This document shows positions 7,905 to 21,497 of a stretch of 64,000 nt of DNA, piece after piece (position 1 is the stretch's first letter; each line of letters opens with the position of its first letter). The translations under genes and the position numbers were made by a program. Source of the DNA: Hydractinia symbiolongicarpus (Eukaryota > Cnidaria > Hydrozoa > Anthoathecata > Hydractiniidae); contig NC_079888.1 in assembly GCF_029227915.1 (NCBI RefSeq), positions 1,814,501 through 1,878,500 of the forward strand, read 5' to 3'. The notes under the pieces are model-generated. The model ran no database searches. It saw only the letters and a program-made list of their open reading frames with translations, and had not been told where the DNA came from.

Positions 7905-10900
7905 CTGAAACTAAAAAAGAAAGAGAAATTTAATATTACATAAATATTATGTACATCGTTAAATAACATAATTATTAAGATACGTTGAGCATTTACATAT
8001 AAAAGGTCTCTCTGCTTCATAAAATTTTGTGCTTTTAACGACGTCTGATTTCATTCTTTTTAAATTTTATAATAAAACCAACTTATTTTTCAGCTTTTCA
8101 GGGCCAATTAATCCTTTTCCCTTTCTTTTCCCTGTTAATAGAATTAAGTCTGGATCATATCATACTTGACGTTGAGCATTTACATCTAACAGGTCTCTCT
8201 GCTCTACTTAACACCAAGCACCTTTCTAAAAGGTGTTGTTATTTTTGCAATAAAGAAGTGCAGAAAAAATTGTGGTTCTTTCTAATAATTTTCTTAAATA
8301 AAATGTATTGTGCAATTGTTCACATTTCATTGGTTAAAAATCTCAAGAGAAAAAGTAACAAAGTTGCAATAAACGTTGTCCTTTCTTTCATTCAAATTAA
8401 TCATAAAATTGATCGGACCTCACAATCCCGGTGTCAACATAAATAAACAAAATCACAGTTCTGTCTGTAAGTGTACGAAATTTCCTTATCATCTAAAAAG
8501 CGAATGACTTGCTGTTAAATTTGTTTCGGCAAAATATCTTGAATATTTTTTTTTATTGACGGATTTGTTTTAAATAACTTGCTTAAATTCATTTTTATGT
8601 TATATAACGAGAGTTTATCACCGAAAATAATTTTTTATCATTTTCTAAAGTACCGAACTACAAAATTGTCAAGGGAAACATTAATCCAGTTAAATGATAT
8701 TCTTGTCAATATGCTAGTAAAATCAGTAAACATGGCGGAACGCGGTAAACAATAATTTAAAGTTTATTGCACATGCTGCGGCTGTTTAATAATGTTGATA
8801 TGCCTCATATAAAAATCTTAAGAAAATAAAATTCTTAAGAAGGATGTGTTGATGAAAATACATTTCAACAGCAGATTCTCTCTAAAACCAATTGTAATTG
8901 ATTATTGGGATTGTTTTGTTGTTTTCCAATCTTTTTTACAATTGATGAAAAGAGGGAAACGCTGCGAAATACTGATTTTCCTCAAAGTAACACATCGATT
9001 ATGTCCATGCTTTTCAATTATCTTTGCGTTGACAATGGGTTAAAGAAGTTTAAAATAATAATCTTTACTCACTTCCTACCTCCATTTCTTCGTTCTCTGA
9101 GAAAACTATTATGAATTATAAAAAGTATGTTGCTCTTCGTCATCAAATACTTTAAATTCTTTACACAGTAGTAAAAAATTACCGTACCAGGTAGGTTCAT
9201 CGTATCTTCCCAATCTAAAGGATCTAAAGAAAAATTTTAATTATATATAGCTTTAGAAAATGTTTTTATACAGGATTAACAAGATGCTTTAGAACTAGGT
9301 TTGCAAATCGACGAATAAAATCAGAATATTCTCATCCTCTCTAACCCCACCTGCTATATTTTAGTGATTGTCAATTGTATGTAATTTGTATTTCAAATAT
9401 TCTGAGCAATTTTATTTTAGGTATAATATAAAAGCTACTTTTAATTATAAAAATATCCCTTTCTTGTAAAGCAAACCAACCTGCATCGTTTTAAGTTCAT
9501 CAAAAATATTATATTATACCCAAACTTTAAAATAGCAAATCACTTATACTTATTTATTCTTATTGGCGTGAAGACTGTATCAAACCTGGAATTTCTACTT
9601 CTTCTTCTTACACAATATGCTACCACATTTAACTCTATCCAAGTTTACAACATTTCGTTAAACAAACTTTAATGATTTCCGTTTTTTTTAACACCAATGA
9701 ATGCAGTACAATTGATGGTAGTTGAAACATATGTATTTCCATAACTATTGGCTGTTAATCTTCCTTCTGCAGAATATTTCCCGCTGTATTTTTTTGAATA
9801 AAAAAAATGCTTCTGTTTGTACCTTTCATTACTTGCCACCAGCTGGGCGAGTGTTTTACTTTGCATTTTCAAAAAGAAGAAAAACTTGGGAATTACTTGT
9901 CTTCCAAAATGCCAAAATTAGTTTATCATCCATGTTTTCCCTATATCCTATACGATTACTTACTGACTCTCGAGGTACTAACTGAAACTAAAAAAGAAAG
10001 AGAAATTTAATATTACATAAATAATATGTACATCGTTAAATAACATAATTATTAAGATTGTTATGAATATGCCACGACATGAAGTATTACCTTAAACATT
10101 TCATCATACTTAACGTTGAGCATTTACATATAAAAGGTCTCTCTGCTTCATAAAATTTTGTGCTTTTAACGACGTCTGATTTCATTCTTTTTAAATTTTA
10201 TAATAAAACCAACTTATTTTTCAGCTTTTCAGGGCCAATTAATCCTTTTCCCTTTCTTTTCCCTGAAACTTAAATTTCCTAAGTCTGGATTTTATCATAC
10301 TTAACGTTGAGCATTTACATCTAACAGGTCTCTCTGCTCTACTTAACACCAAGCACCTTTCTAAAAGGTGTTGTTATTTTTGCAATAAAGAAGTGCAGAA
10401 AAATTGTGATTCTTTCTAATATTTTTCTTAAATAAAATGGATTGCGCAATTGTTCACATTTCATTGGTTAAAAATCTCAAGAGAAAAATTAACAAAGTTG
10501 CAATACACGTTGTCCTTTTTTTCATTCAAATTAATCATAAAATTGATCGGACCTCACAATCCCGGTGTCAACATAAATAAACAAAATCACAGTTCTGTCT
10601 GTAAGTGTACGAAATTTCCTTATCATCTAAAAAGCAAATGACTTGCTGTTAAATTTGTTTCGGCAAAATATCTTGAATATTTTTTTTTATTGACGGATTT
10701 GTTTTAAATAACTTGCTTAAATTCATTTTTATGTTATATAACGAGAGTTTATCACCGAAAATAATTTTTTTATCATTTTCTAAAGTTCCGAACTACAAAA
10801 TTGTCAAGGGAAACATTAATCCAGTTAAATGATATTCTTGTCAATATGCTAGTAAAATCAGTAAACATGGCGGAACGCGGTAAACAATAATTTAAAGTTT

Positions 10901-12832
10901 ATTGCACATGTTACGGCTGTTTAATAATGTTGATATGTCTCATATAAAAATCTTAAGAAAATAAAATTCTTAAGAAGGATGTGTTGATGAAAATACATTT
11001 CAACAGCAGATTCTCTCTAAAACCAATTGTAATTGATTATTGGGATTGTTTTGTTGTTTTCCAATCTTTTTTACAATTGATGAAAAGGGGAAAACGCTGC
11101 GAAATACAGATTTTCCTTATGCTTTAAACCTAGGTTTGCAAATCGACGAAGAAAATCAGAATATTCTCATCCTCTCTAAGCCCACCTGCTATATTTTAGT
11201 GATTGTCAATTGTATGTATCTTGTTTTTCAAATACTCTGAGCAATTTTAATTTAAGAATAATATCAAAGCTACTTTTAATTATAAAAATATCACTTTCTT
11301 GTAAAGCAAACCAACCGACATCGTTTTAAATTCATCAAAAATATTATATTATTTTGTATTAAACATTCTATGCATCAAACACAATATTATTGTTTGGCAT
11401 GAAACGCCTAAAACATAATGACATTCAAGGAAGGTTTCCATTATAGTCGTATAATTGCTCAACACTTTATGTTAATATAACCCAAACTTTAAAATAGCAA
11501 ATCACTTATACTTACTTATTCTTATTGGCGTTAAGACTGTATCAAACCTGGAATTTCTTCTTCTTCTTCTTACACAATATGCTACCACATTTAACTCTAT
11601 CCAAGTTTACAACATTTCATCAAACAAACTTTAATGATTTCCGTTTTTTTAACACCAATGAATGCAGTACAATTGATGGTAGTTGAAACATATGTATTTC
11701 CATAACTATTGGCTGTTAATCTTCCTTCTGCAGAATATTTCCCGCTGTATTTTTTTTGAATAAAAAAATGCTTCTCTTTGTACCTTTCATTACTTGCCAC
11801 CAGCAGGGCGAGTGTTTTACTTTCATTTTCAAAAAGAAGAGAAACTTGGGAATTACTTTTCTTCCAAAATGCCAAAATAAGTTTATCATCCATGTTTTCC
11901 CTGCGTGTATAAGTACTAGTATATCCTATACGATTACTTACCGACTCTCGACGTACTAACTGAAACTAAAAAAGAAAGAGAAATTTAATATTACACAAAT
12001 ATTATGTACATCGTTACCAACTTATTTTTCAGCTTTTCAGGGCCAATTAATCCTTTTCCCTTTCTTTTCCCTGAAACTTAAATTTCCTGTTAATAGAATT
12101 AAGTCTGGATCATATCATACTTAACGTTGAGCATTTACATCTAACAGTCACCTTTCTAAAAGGTGTTGTTATTTTTGCAATAAAGAAGTGTAGAAGAAAT
12201 TGTGGTTCATTGTTCACATTTCCTTGAATTTCATTGGTTAAAAATCTCAAGAGAAAAAGTAACAAAGTTTCAATAAACGTTGTCCTTTCTTTCATTCAAA
12301 ATTAATCATATAATTAATCGGACCTCACAATCCTAGTGTCAACATAAATAAATAAAATCTTAGCAAAACAAAAGCACAGTTTCGGCAAAATTTCTTGCAT
12401 AATTTTTTTATTGGCGGACTCTGCAATGAACTTGCATTTTTATTGCTAACTACAATTCTCCCAAAAATTTACAAGGAATTTTCTCTTGTATTAACAAATA
12501 AGAACGTAGCTGAGTTAACGTTGCTACATGTAATAATTACTGTATAGAAAGTAGTACTTATATTTTTACGACCCATTCTAAATTAGTTTTGCTAAAACCA
12601 ACTGCAAAAACAGCAACACGCAACAAAGACTGTAAGCACAACAGCAAAATGCGACCCCAAAAAATCCAACAAAACGATAAAAAATTCGTCGCTCTCCAGA
12701 GAATAAAATACAAAAGGCACTAACACATTAATAGGGTCTCCTTCCTTGACTCTCCATCCACGGCCTTTATTAATATTGTGTGTTTAACGGAGATATTAGA
12801 AAAAAGACCCGGTTTAAAAGTATTTTGACAGG
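7721..12832. repeat. array unit 1
   Basis: S block, full C block (8180-9480), E block with a shortened exon spacer (9480-9990), a second C block with an internal deletion near 11117 (bases between the 36-nt exon side and the gctttaaacctagg segment are gone), a second E block (11310-11960, exon with a one-base deletion near 11823), then a single A subunit. A doubled C-E module makes this unit long. Confidence 0.75.
12766..12771 (-). promoter_or_regulatory. polyadenylation signal AATAAA behind type S exon
   Basis: AATAAA on the minus strand, 43 nt beyond the TAA of the type S exon at 12814-13017. About 30-50 nt further on the same strand runs a GT-rich stretch (AATGTGTTAGTGCC, then TTTTGTATTTT). 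Spacing and order fit a cleavage and polyadenylation site. The same arrangement sits behind every S copy because the signal lies in the last A subunit before S. Confidence 0.5.
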
Positions 12833-13017
12833 CAGCGTGTACTGTGTAGATGCTGTAGTGAGCGATGTGAGTTGCGGGTGCGCCTATCCTTAAAAATTGC
12901 GTTTAGTGTTTCCGTGACACGATTTTTTTTCTCGTGATCAAGCAGACAGACGACGGCTGTTTTCCCTGCGTGTATAAGTACTAGTATACGATTACTTACC
13001 GACTCTCGACGTACTAA
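12814..13017 (-). CDS. candidate terminal exon, type S, 67 codons, intact
   Basis: Minus strand, directly after acceptor TTTCTTTTTTAACTTCAG. 204 nt: 67 codons then TAA. It opens LVRRESVSNRILVLIHAGKT, goes on through VTETLNAIFKDRRTRNSH and ends CLSKYF. It has no Met at all, so it can only be an internal or terminal exon. AATAAA lies 43 nt past the stop, which makes it terminal. The first 11 codons are shared with type E exons; a 7-bp indel after them sends the two types into different C-termini. The S portion is GC-richer than the rest of the array. Not recognised: a hydrophobic patch, then a basic region. This copy has D at the V of CLLVHEKK. Alternative: chance frame kept by homogenisation. 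Confidence 0.5.
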   Translation of the reverse strand, partial: LVRRESVSNRILVLIHAGKTAVVCLLDHEKKNRVTETLNAIFKDRRTRNSHRSLQHLHSTRCLSKYF

Positions 13018-16000
13018 CTGAAGTTAAAAAAGAAAGAGAAATTTAATATTACATAAATATTATGTACATCGTTAAATAACATAATTATTAAGATTGTTAT
13101 GAATATGCCACGACATGAAGTATTACCTTAAACATTTCATTATACTTAACGTTGAGCATTTACATATAAAAGGTCTCTCTGCTTCATAAAATTTTGTGCT
13201 TTTAACGACGTCTGATTTCATTCTTTTTAAATTTTATAATAAAACCAACTTATTTTTCAGCTTTTCAGGGCCAATTAATCCTTTTCCCTTTTTTTTTTCC
13301 TGTTAATAGAATTAAGTCTGAATCATATCATACTTGACGTTGAGCATTTACATCTAACAGGTCTCTCTGCTCTACTTAACACCAAGCACCTTTCTAAAAG
13401 GTGTTGTTATTTTTGCAATAAAGAAGTGCAGAAAAAATTGTGGTTCTTTCTAATATTTTTCTTAAATAAAATGGATTGCGCAATTGTTCACATTTCATTG
13501 GTTAAAAATCTCAAGAGAAAAAGTAACAAAGTTGCAATAAACGTTGTCCTTTCTTTCATTCAAATTAATCATAAAATTGATCGGACCTCACAATCCCGGT
13601 GTCAACATAAATAAACAAAATCACAGTTCTGTCTGTAAGTGTACGAAATTTCCTTATCATCTAAAAAGCGAATGACTTGCTGTTAAATTTGTTTCGGCAA
13701 AATATCTTGAACATTTTTTTTTATTGACGGATTTGTTTTAAATAACTTGCTTAAATTCATTTTTATGTTATATAACGAGAGTTTATCACCGAAAATAATT
13801 TTTTATCATTTTCTAAAGTTCCGAACTACAAAATTGTCAAGGGAAACATTAATCCAGTTAAATGATATTCTTGACAATATGCTAGTAAAATCAGTAAACA
13901 TATCGGCACGCGGTAAACAATAATTTAAAGTTTATTGCACATGCTGCGGCTGTTTAATAATGTTGATATGCCTCATATAAAAATCTTAAGAAAATAAAAT
14001 TCTTAAGAAGGATGAGTTGATGAAAATACATTTCAACAGCAGATTCTCTCTAAAACCAATTGTAATTGATTATTGGGATTGTTTTGTTGTTTTCCAATCT
14101 TTTTTACAATTGATGAAAAGGGGGAAACGCTGCGAAATACTGATTTTCCTCAAAGTAACACATCGATTATGTCCATGCTTTTCAATTATCTTTGCGTTGA
14201 CAATGGGTTAAAGAAGTTTAAAATAATAATCTTTACTCATTTCCTACCTCCATTTCTTCGTTCTCTGAGAAAACTATTATGAATTATAAAAAGTATGTTG
14301 CTCTTCGTCATCAAATACTTTAAATTCTTTACACAGTAGTAAAAAATTACCGTACCAGGTAGGTTCATCGTATCTTCCCAATCTAAAGGATCTAAAGAAA
14401 AATGTTAATTATATATAGCTTTAGAAAATGTTTTTATACAGGATTAACAAGATGCTTTAAAACTAGGTTTGCAAATCGACGAATAAAATCAGAATATTCT
14501 CATCCTCTCTAAGCCCACCTGCTATATTTTAGTGATTGTCAATTGTATGTATCTTGTATTTCAAATATTCTGAGCAATTTTAAAGAATAATATAAAAGCT
14601 ACTTTTAATTATAAAAATATCACTTTCTTGTAAAGCAAACCAACCGACATCGTTTTAAATTCATCAAAAATATTATATTATTTTGTATTAAACATTCTAT
14701 GCATCAAACACAATATTATTGTTTGGCATGAAACGCCTAAAACATAATGACATTCAAGGAAGGTTTCCATTATAGTCGTACAATTGCTCAACACTTTATG
14801 TTAATATAACCCAAACTTTAAAATAGCAAATCACTTATACTTACTTATTTTTATTGGCGTGAAGACTGTATCAAACCTGGAATTTCTTCTTCTTCTTCTT
14901 ACACAATATGCTACCACATTTAACTCTATCCAAGTTTACAACATTTCATCAAACAAACTTTAATGATTTCCGTTTTTTTAACACCAATGGATGCAGTACA
15001 ATTGATGGTAGTTGAAACATATGTATTTCCGTAACTATTGGCTGGTCCTTCTGCAGAATATTTCCCGCTGTATTTTTTTTGCATAAAAAAAATGCTTCTC
15101 TTTGTACCTTTCATTACTTGCCACCAGCAGGGCAAGTGTTTTACTTTGCATTTTCAAAAAGAAGAGAAACTTGGGAATTACTTTTCTTCCAAAATGCCAA
15201 AATAAGTTTATCATCCATGTTTTCCCTGCGTGTATAAGTACTAGTATATCCTATACGATTACTTACCGACTCTCGACGTACTAACTGAAACTAAAAAAGA
15301 AAGAGAAATTTAATATTACACAAATATTATGTACATCGGTACCAACTTATTTTTCAGCTTTTCAGGGCCAATTAATCCTTTTCCCTTTCTTTTCCCTGAA
15401 ACTTAAATTTCCTGTCAATAGAATTAAGTCTGGATCATATCATACTTAACGTTGAGCATTTACATCTAACAGGTCTCTCTGCTCTACTTAACACCAAGCA
15501 CCTTTCTAAAAGGTGTTGTTATTTTTGCAATAAAGAAGTGCAGAAGAAATTGTGGTTCATTGCTCACATTTCCTTGAATTTCATTGGTTAAAAATCTCAA
15601 GAGAAAAAGTAACAAAGTTGCAATAAACGTTGTTCTTTCTTTCATTCAAAATTAATCATATAATTAATCGGACCTCACAATCCTAGTGTCAACATAAATA
15701 AATAAAAACTTAGCAAAACAAAAGCACAGTTTCGGCAAAATTTCTTGAATAATTTTTTTATTGGCTGACTCTGCAATGAACTTGCATTTTTATTGCTAAC
15801 TAAAATTCTCCCAAAAATTTACAAGGAATTTTCTCTTGTATTAATAAATAAGAACGTAGCTGAGTTAACGTTGCTACATGTAATAATTATTGTATAGAAA
15901 GTAGTACTTATATTTTTACGACCCATTCTAAATTAGTTCTGCTAAAAACAACTGCAAAAACAGCAACACGCAACACCAACAGCAAAGACTGTAAGCACAA

Positions 16001-17673
16001 CAGCAAAATGTGACCCCAAAAAATCCAACAAAACGATAAAAAATTCGTCGCTCTCCAGAGAATAAAATACAAAAGGCACTAACACATTAATAGGGTCTCC
16101 TTCCTTGACTCTCCATCCACGGCCTTTAATAATATAATGTGTATTAAACGGAGATATTAGAAAAGGGACCCGGTTTAAAAGTACTTTGACAGGACGTTGT
16201 CCTTTCTTTCATTCATAATTAATCATATAATTAATCGGACCTCACAATCCTAGTGTCAACATAAATAAATAAAAACTTAGCAAAACCAAAAGCACAGTTT
16301 CGGCAAAATTTCTTGAATAATTTTTTTATTGGCTGACTCTGCAATGAACTTGCATTTTTATTGCTAACTACAATTCTCCCAAAAATTTACAAGGAATTTT
16401 CTCTTGTATTAATAAATAAGAACGTAGCTGAGTTAACGTTGCTACATGTAATAATTATTGTATAGAAAGTAGTACTTATATTTTTACGACCCATTCTAAA
16501 TTAGTTCTGCTAAAAACAACTGCAAAAACAGCAACACGCAACACCAACAGCAAAGACTGTAAGCACAACAGCAAAATGCGACCCCAAAAAATCCAACAAA
16601 GTGTCAACATAAATAAATAAAAACTTAGCAAAACAAAAGCACAGTTTCGGCAAAATTTCTTGAATAATTTTTTTATTGGCCGACTCTGCAATGAACTTGT
16701 ATTTTTATTGCTAACTACAATTCTCCCAAAAATTTACAAGGAATTTTCTCTTGTATTAATAAATAAGAACGTAGCTGAGTTAACGTTGCTACATGTAATA
16801 ATTATTGTATAGAAAGTAGTACTTATATTTTTACGACCCATTCTAAATTAGTTCTGCTAAAAACAACTGCAAAAACAGCAACACGCAACACCAACAGCAA
16901 AGACTGTAAGCACAACAGCAAAATGTGACCCCAAAAAATCCAACAAAACGATAAAAAATTCGTCGCTCTCCAGAGAATAAAATACAAAAGGCACTAACAC
17001 ATTAATAGGGTCTCCTTCCTTGACTCTCCATCCACGGCCTTTATTAATATAATGTGTATTAAACGGAGATATTAGAAAAGGGACCCGGTTTAAAAGTACT
17101 TTGACAGGACGTTGTCCTTTCTTTCATTCAAAATTAATCATATAATTAATCGGACCTCACAATCCTAGTGTCAACATAAATAAATAAAAACTTAGCAAAA
17201 CCAAAAGCACAGTTTCGGCAAAATTTCTTGAATAATTTTTTTATTGGCTGCCTCTGCAATGAACTTGCATTTTTATTGCTAACTACAATTCTCCCAAAAA
17301 TTTACAAGGAATCTTCTCTTGTATTAATAAATAAGAACGTAGCTGAGTTAACGTTGCTACATGTAATAATTATTGTATAGAAAGTAGTACTTATATTTTT
17401 ACGACCCAATCTAAATTAGTTCTGCTAAAAACAACTGCAAAAACAGCAACACGCAACACCAACAGCAAAAACTGTAAGCACAACAGCAAAATGCGACCAC
17501 AAAAAATCCAACAAAACGATAAAAAATTCGTCGCTCTCCAGAGAATAAAATACAAAAGGCACTAACACATTAATAGGGTCTCCTTCCTTAACTCTCCATC
17601 CACGGCCTTTATTAATATTGTGTGTTTAACGGAGATATTAGAAAAGGGACCCGGTTTAAAAGTACTTTGACAG
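12833..17673. repeat. array unit 2
   Basis: S, spacer, C block (13.3-14.63 kb), E block (14.64-15.3 kb), 45-nt exon copy with lost donor, then A subunits from about 15630. One A subunit is truncated at a junction near 16600, where aaaaaatccaacaaa is joined straight to gtgtcaacataaat of the next subunit. Confidence 0.75.
15141..15284 (-). CDS. candidate terminal exon, type E, intact copy
   Basis: 144 nt with acceptor TTTTTTAGTTTCAG, shared start LVRRES and end LLFENAK plus TAA, as at 4976-5119. The overlapping alternative frame further downstream is disrupted here by a 6-bp loss (ctgtta missing near 15044), while this frame is untouched. Confidence 0.4.
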   Translation of the reverse strand, partial: LVRRESVSNRIGYTSTYTRRENMDDKLILAFWKKSNSQVSLLFENAK

Positions 17674-17859
17674 GCAGCGTGTACTGTGTAGATGCTGTAG
17701 TGAGCGATGTGAGTTGCGGGTGCGCCTATCTTTAAAAATTGCGTTTAGTGTTTCCGTGACACGATTTTTTTTCTCGTGAATAAGCAGACAGACGACGGCT
17801 GTTTTCCCTGCGTGTATAAGTACTAGTATACGATTACTTACCGACTCTCGACGTACTAA
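17656..17859 (-). CDS. candidate terminal exon, type S, intact copy
   Basis: 204 nt, 67 codons, no internal stop. Differs from the 12814-13017 copy by LLIHEK in place of LLDHEK and by silent or mild changes. AATAAA follows in the adjoining A subunit. Confidence 0.45.
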   Translation of the reverse strand, partial: LVRRESVSNRILVLIHAGKTAVVCLLIHEKKNRVTETLNAIFKDRRTRNSHRSLQHLHSTRCLSKYF

Positions 17860-20457
17860 CTGAAGATAAAAAAGAAAGACTTGACGTTGAGCATTTACAT
17901 CTAACAGGTCTCTCTGCTCTACTTAACACCAAGCACCTTTCTAAAAGGTGTTGTTATTTTTGCAATAAAGAAGTGCAGAAAAAATTGTGGTTCTTTCTAA
18001 TACTTTTCTTAAATAAAATGGATTGCGCAATTGTTCACATTTCATTGGTTAAAAATCTCAAGAGAAAAAGTAACAAAGTTGCAATAAACGTTGTCCTTTC
18101 TTTCATTCAAATTAATCATAAAATTGATCGGACCTCACAATCCCGGTGTCAACATAAATAAACAAAATCACAGTTCTGTCTGTAAGTGTACGACATTTCC
18201 TTATCATCTAAAAAGCGAATGACTTGCTGTTAAATTTGTTTCGGCAAAATATCTTGAATATTTTTTTTTATTGACGGATTTGTTTTAAATAACTTGCTTA
18301 AATACATTTTTATGTTATATAACGAGAGTTTATCACCGAAAATAATTTTTTATCATTTTCTAAAGTTCCGAACTACAAAATTGTCAAGGGAAACATTAAT
18401 CCAGTTAAATGATATTCTTGTCAATATGCTAGTAAAATCAGTAAACATGGCGGAACGCGGTAAACAATAATTTAAAGTTTATTGCACATGCTGCGGCTGT
18501 TTAATAATGTTGATATGCCTCATATAAAAATCTTAAGAAAATAAAATTCTTAAGAAGGATGTGTTGATGAAAATACATTTCAACAGCAGATTCTCTCTAA
18601 AACCAATTGTAATTGATTATTGGGATTGTTTTGTTGTTTTCCAATCTTTTTTACAATTGATAAAAAGGGGGAAACGCTGCAAAATACTGATTTTCCTCAA
18701 AGTAACACATCGATTATGTCCATGCTTTTCAATTATCTTTGCGTTGACAATGGGTTAAAGAAGTTTAAAATAATAATCTTTACTCACTTCCTACCTCCAT
18801 TTCTTCGTTCTCTGAGAAAACTATTATGAATTATAAAAAGTATGTTGCTCTTCGTCATCAAATACTTTAAATTCTTTACACAGTAGTAAAAAATTACCGT
18901 ACCAGGTAGGTTCATCGTATCTTCCCAATCTAAAGGATCTAAAGAAAAATGTTAATTATATATAGCTTTAGAAAATGTTTTTATACAGGATTAACAAGAT
19001 GCTTTAAAACTAGGTTTGCAAATCGATGAATAAAATCAGAATATTCTCATCCTCTCTAAGCCCACCTGCTATATTTTAGTGATTGTCAATTGTATGTAAT
19101 TTGTATTTCAAATATTCTGAGCAATTTTAAAGAATAATATAAAAGCTACTTTTAATTATAAAAATATCCCTTTCTTGTAAAGCAAACCAACCTGCATCGT
19201 TTTAAGTTCATCAAAAATATTATATTATACCCAAACTTTAAAATAGCAAATCACTTATACTTATTTATTCTTATTGGCGTGAAGACTGTATCAAACCTGG
19301 AATTTCTACTTCTTCTTCTTACACAATATGCTACCACATTTAACTCTATCCAAGTTTACAACATTTCGTTAAACAAACTTTAATGATTTCCGTTTTTTTT
19401 AACACCAATGAATGCAGTACAATTGATGGTAGTTGAAACATATGTATGTGTTGATGAAAATACATTTCAACAGCAGATTCTCTCTAAAACCAATTGTAAT
19501 TGATTATTGGGATTGTTTTGTTGTTTTCCAATCTTTTTTACAATTGATGAAAAGGGGGAAACGCTGCAAAATACTGATTTTCCTCAAAGTAACACATCGA
19601 TTATGTCCATGCTTTTCAATTATCTTTGCGTTGACAATGGGTTAAAGAAGTTTAAAATAATAATCTTTACTCACTTCCTACCTCCATTTCTTCGTTCTCT
19701 GAGAAAACTATTATGAATTATAAAAAGTATGTTGCTCTTCGTCATCAAATACTTTAAATTCTTTACACAGTAGTAAAAAATTACCGTACCAGGTAGGTTC
19801 ATCGTATCTTCCCAATCTTAAGGATCTAAAGAAAAATGTTAATTATATATAGCTTTAGAAAATGTTTTTATACAGGATTAACAAGATGCTTTAAAACTAG
19901 GTTTGCAAGTCGATGAATAAAATCAGAATATTCTCATCCTCTCTAAGCCCACCTGCTATATTTTAGTGATTGTCAATTGTATGTAATTTGTATTTCAAAT
20001 ATTCTGAGCAATTTTAATTTAGGTATAATATAAAAGCTACTTTTAATTATAAAAATATCACTTTCTTGTAAAGCAAACCAACCTGCATCGTTTTAAGTTC
20101 ATCAAAAATATTATATTATACCCAAACTTTAAAATAGCAAATCACTTATACTTATTTATTCTTATTGGCGTGAAGACTGTATCAAACCTGGAATTTCTTC
20201 TTATTCTTCTTACACAATATGCTACCACATTTAACTCTATCCAAGTTTACAACATTTCGTTAAACAAACTTTAATGATTTCCGTTTTTTTAACACCAATG
20301 AGTGCAGTACAATTGATGGTAGTTGAAACATATGTATTTCCATAACTATTGGCTGTTAATCTTCCTTCTGCAAAATATTTCCCGCTGTATTTTTTTTGAA
20401 TAAAAAAAATGCTTCTCTTTGTACCTTTCATTACTTGCCACCAGCAGGGCGAGTGTT

Positions 20458-20601
20458 TTACTTTGCATTTTCAAAAAGAAGAGAAACTTGGGAATTACTT
20501 TTCTTCCAAAATGCCAAAATAAGTTTATCATCCATGTTTTCCCTGCGTGTATTAGTATTAGTATATCCTATACGATTACTTACCGACTCTCGACGTACTA
20601 A
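20458..20601 (-). CDS. candidate terminal exon, type E, intact copy
   Basis: 144 nt and open. The spacer reads attagtattag where others have ataagtactag, changing S to N and Y to N in the middle without a stop. The pyrimidine tract is slightly shortened (cta followed by aaaaaaaagag on the plus strand). Confidence 0.4.
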   Translation of the reverse strand, partial: LVRRESVSNRIGYTNTNTRRENMDDKLILAFWKKSNSQVSLLFENAK

Positions 20602-21497
20602 CTGAAACTAAAAAAAAAGAGAAATTTAATATTACACAAATATTATGTACATTGTTACCAACTTATTTTTCAGCTTTTCAGGGCCAATTAATCCTTTTCC
20701 CTTTCTTTTCCCTGAAACTTAAATTTCCTGTTAATAGAATTAAGTCTGGATCATATCTTAACGTTGAGCATTTACATCTAACAGGTCTCTCTGCTCTACT
20801 TAACACCAAGCACCTTTCTAAAAGGTGTTGTTATTTTTGCAATAAAGAAGTGTAGAAGAAATTGTGGTTCATTGTTCACATTTCATTGAATTTCATTGGT
20901 TAAAAATCTCAAGAGAAAAAGTAACAGTTTCAATAAACGTTGTCCTTTCTTTCATTCAAAATTAATCATATAATTAATCGGACCTCACAATCCTAGTGTC
21001 AACATAAATAAATAAAATCTTAGCAAAACAAAAGCACAGTTTCGGCAAAATTTCTTGAATAATTTTTTTATTGGCGGACTCTGCAATGAACTTGCATTTT
21101 TATTGCTAACTACAATTCTCCCAAAAATTTACAAGGAATATTCTCTTGTATTAACAAATAAGAACGTAGCTGAGTTAACGTTGCTACATGTAATAATTAT
21201 TGTATAGAAAGTAGTACTTATATTTTTACGACCCATTCTAAATTAGTTCTGCTAAAAACAACTGCAAAAACAGCAACACGCAACAAAGACTGTAAGCACA
21301 ACAGCAAAATGCGACCCCAAAAAATCCAACAAAACGATAAAAAATTCGTTGCTCTCCAGAGAATAAAATACAAAAGGCACTAACACATTAATAGGGTCTC
21401 CTTCCTTGACTCTCCATCAACGGCCTTTATTAATATAATGTGTATTAAACGGAGATATTAGAAAAGGGACCCGGTTTAAAAGTACTTTGACAGGACG

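Noticed and set aside
8720-8760. Plus-strand start-like aacatggcggaacgcggtaaac in C blocks
   Set aside because: The frame is only seven codons (MAERGKQ) unless GTAAAC is used as a donor; no partner exon can be named.
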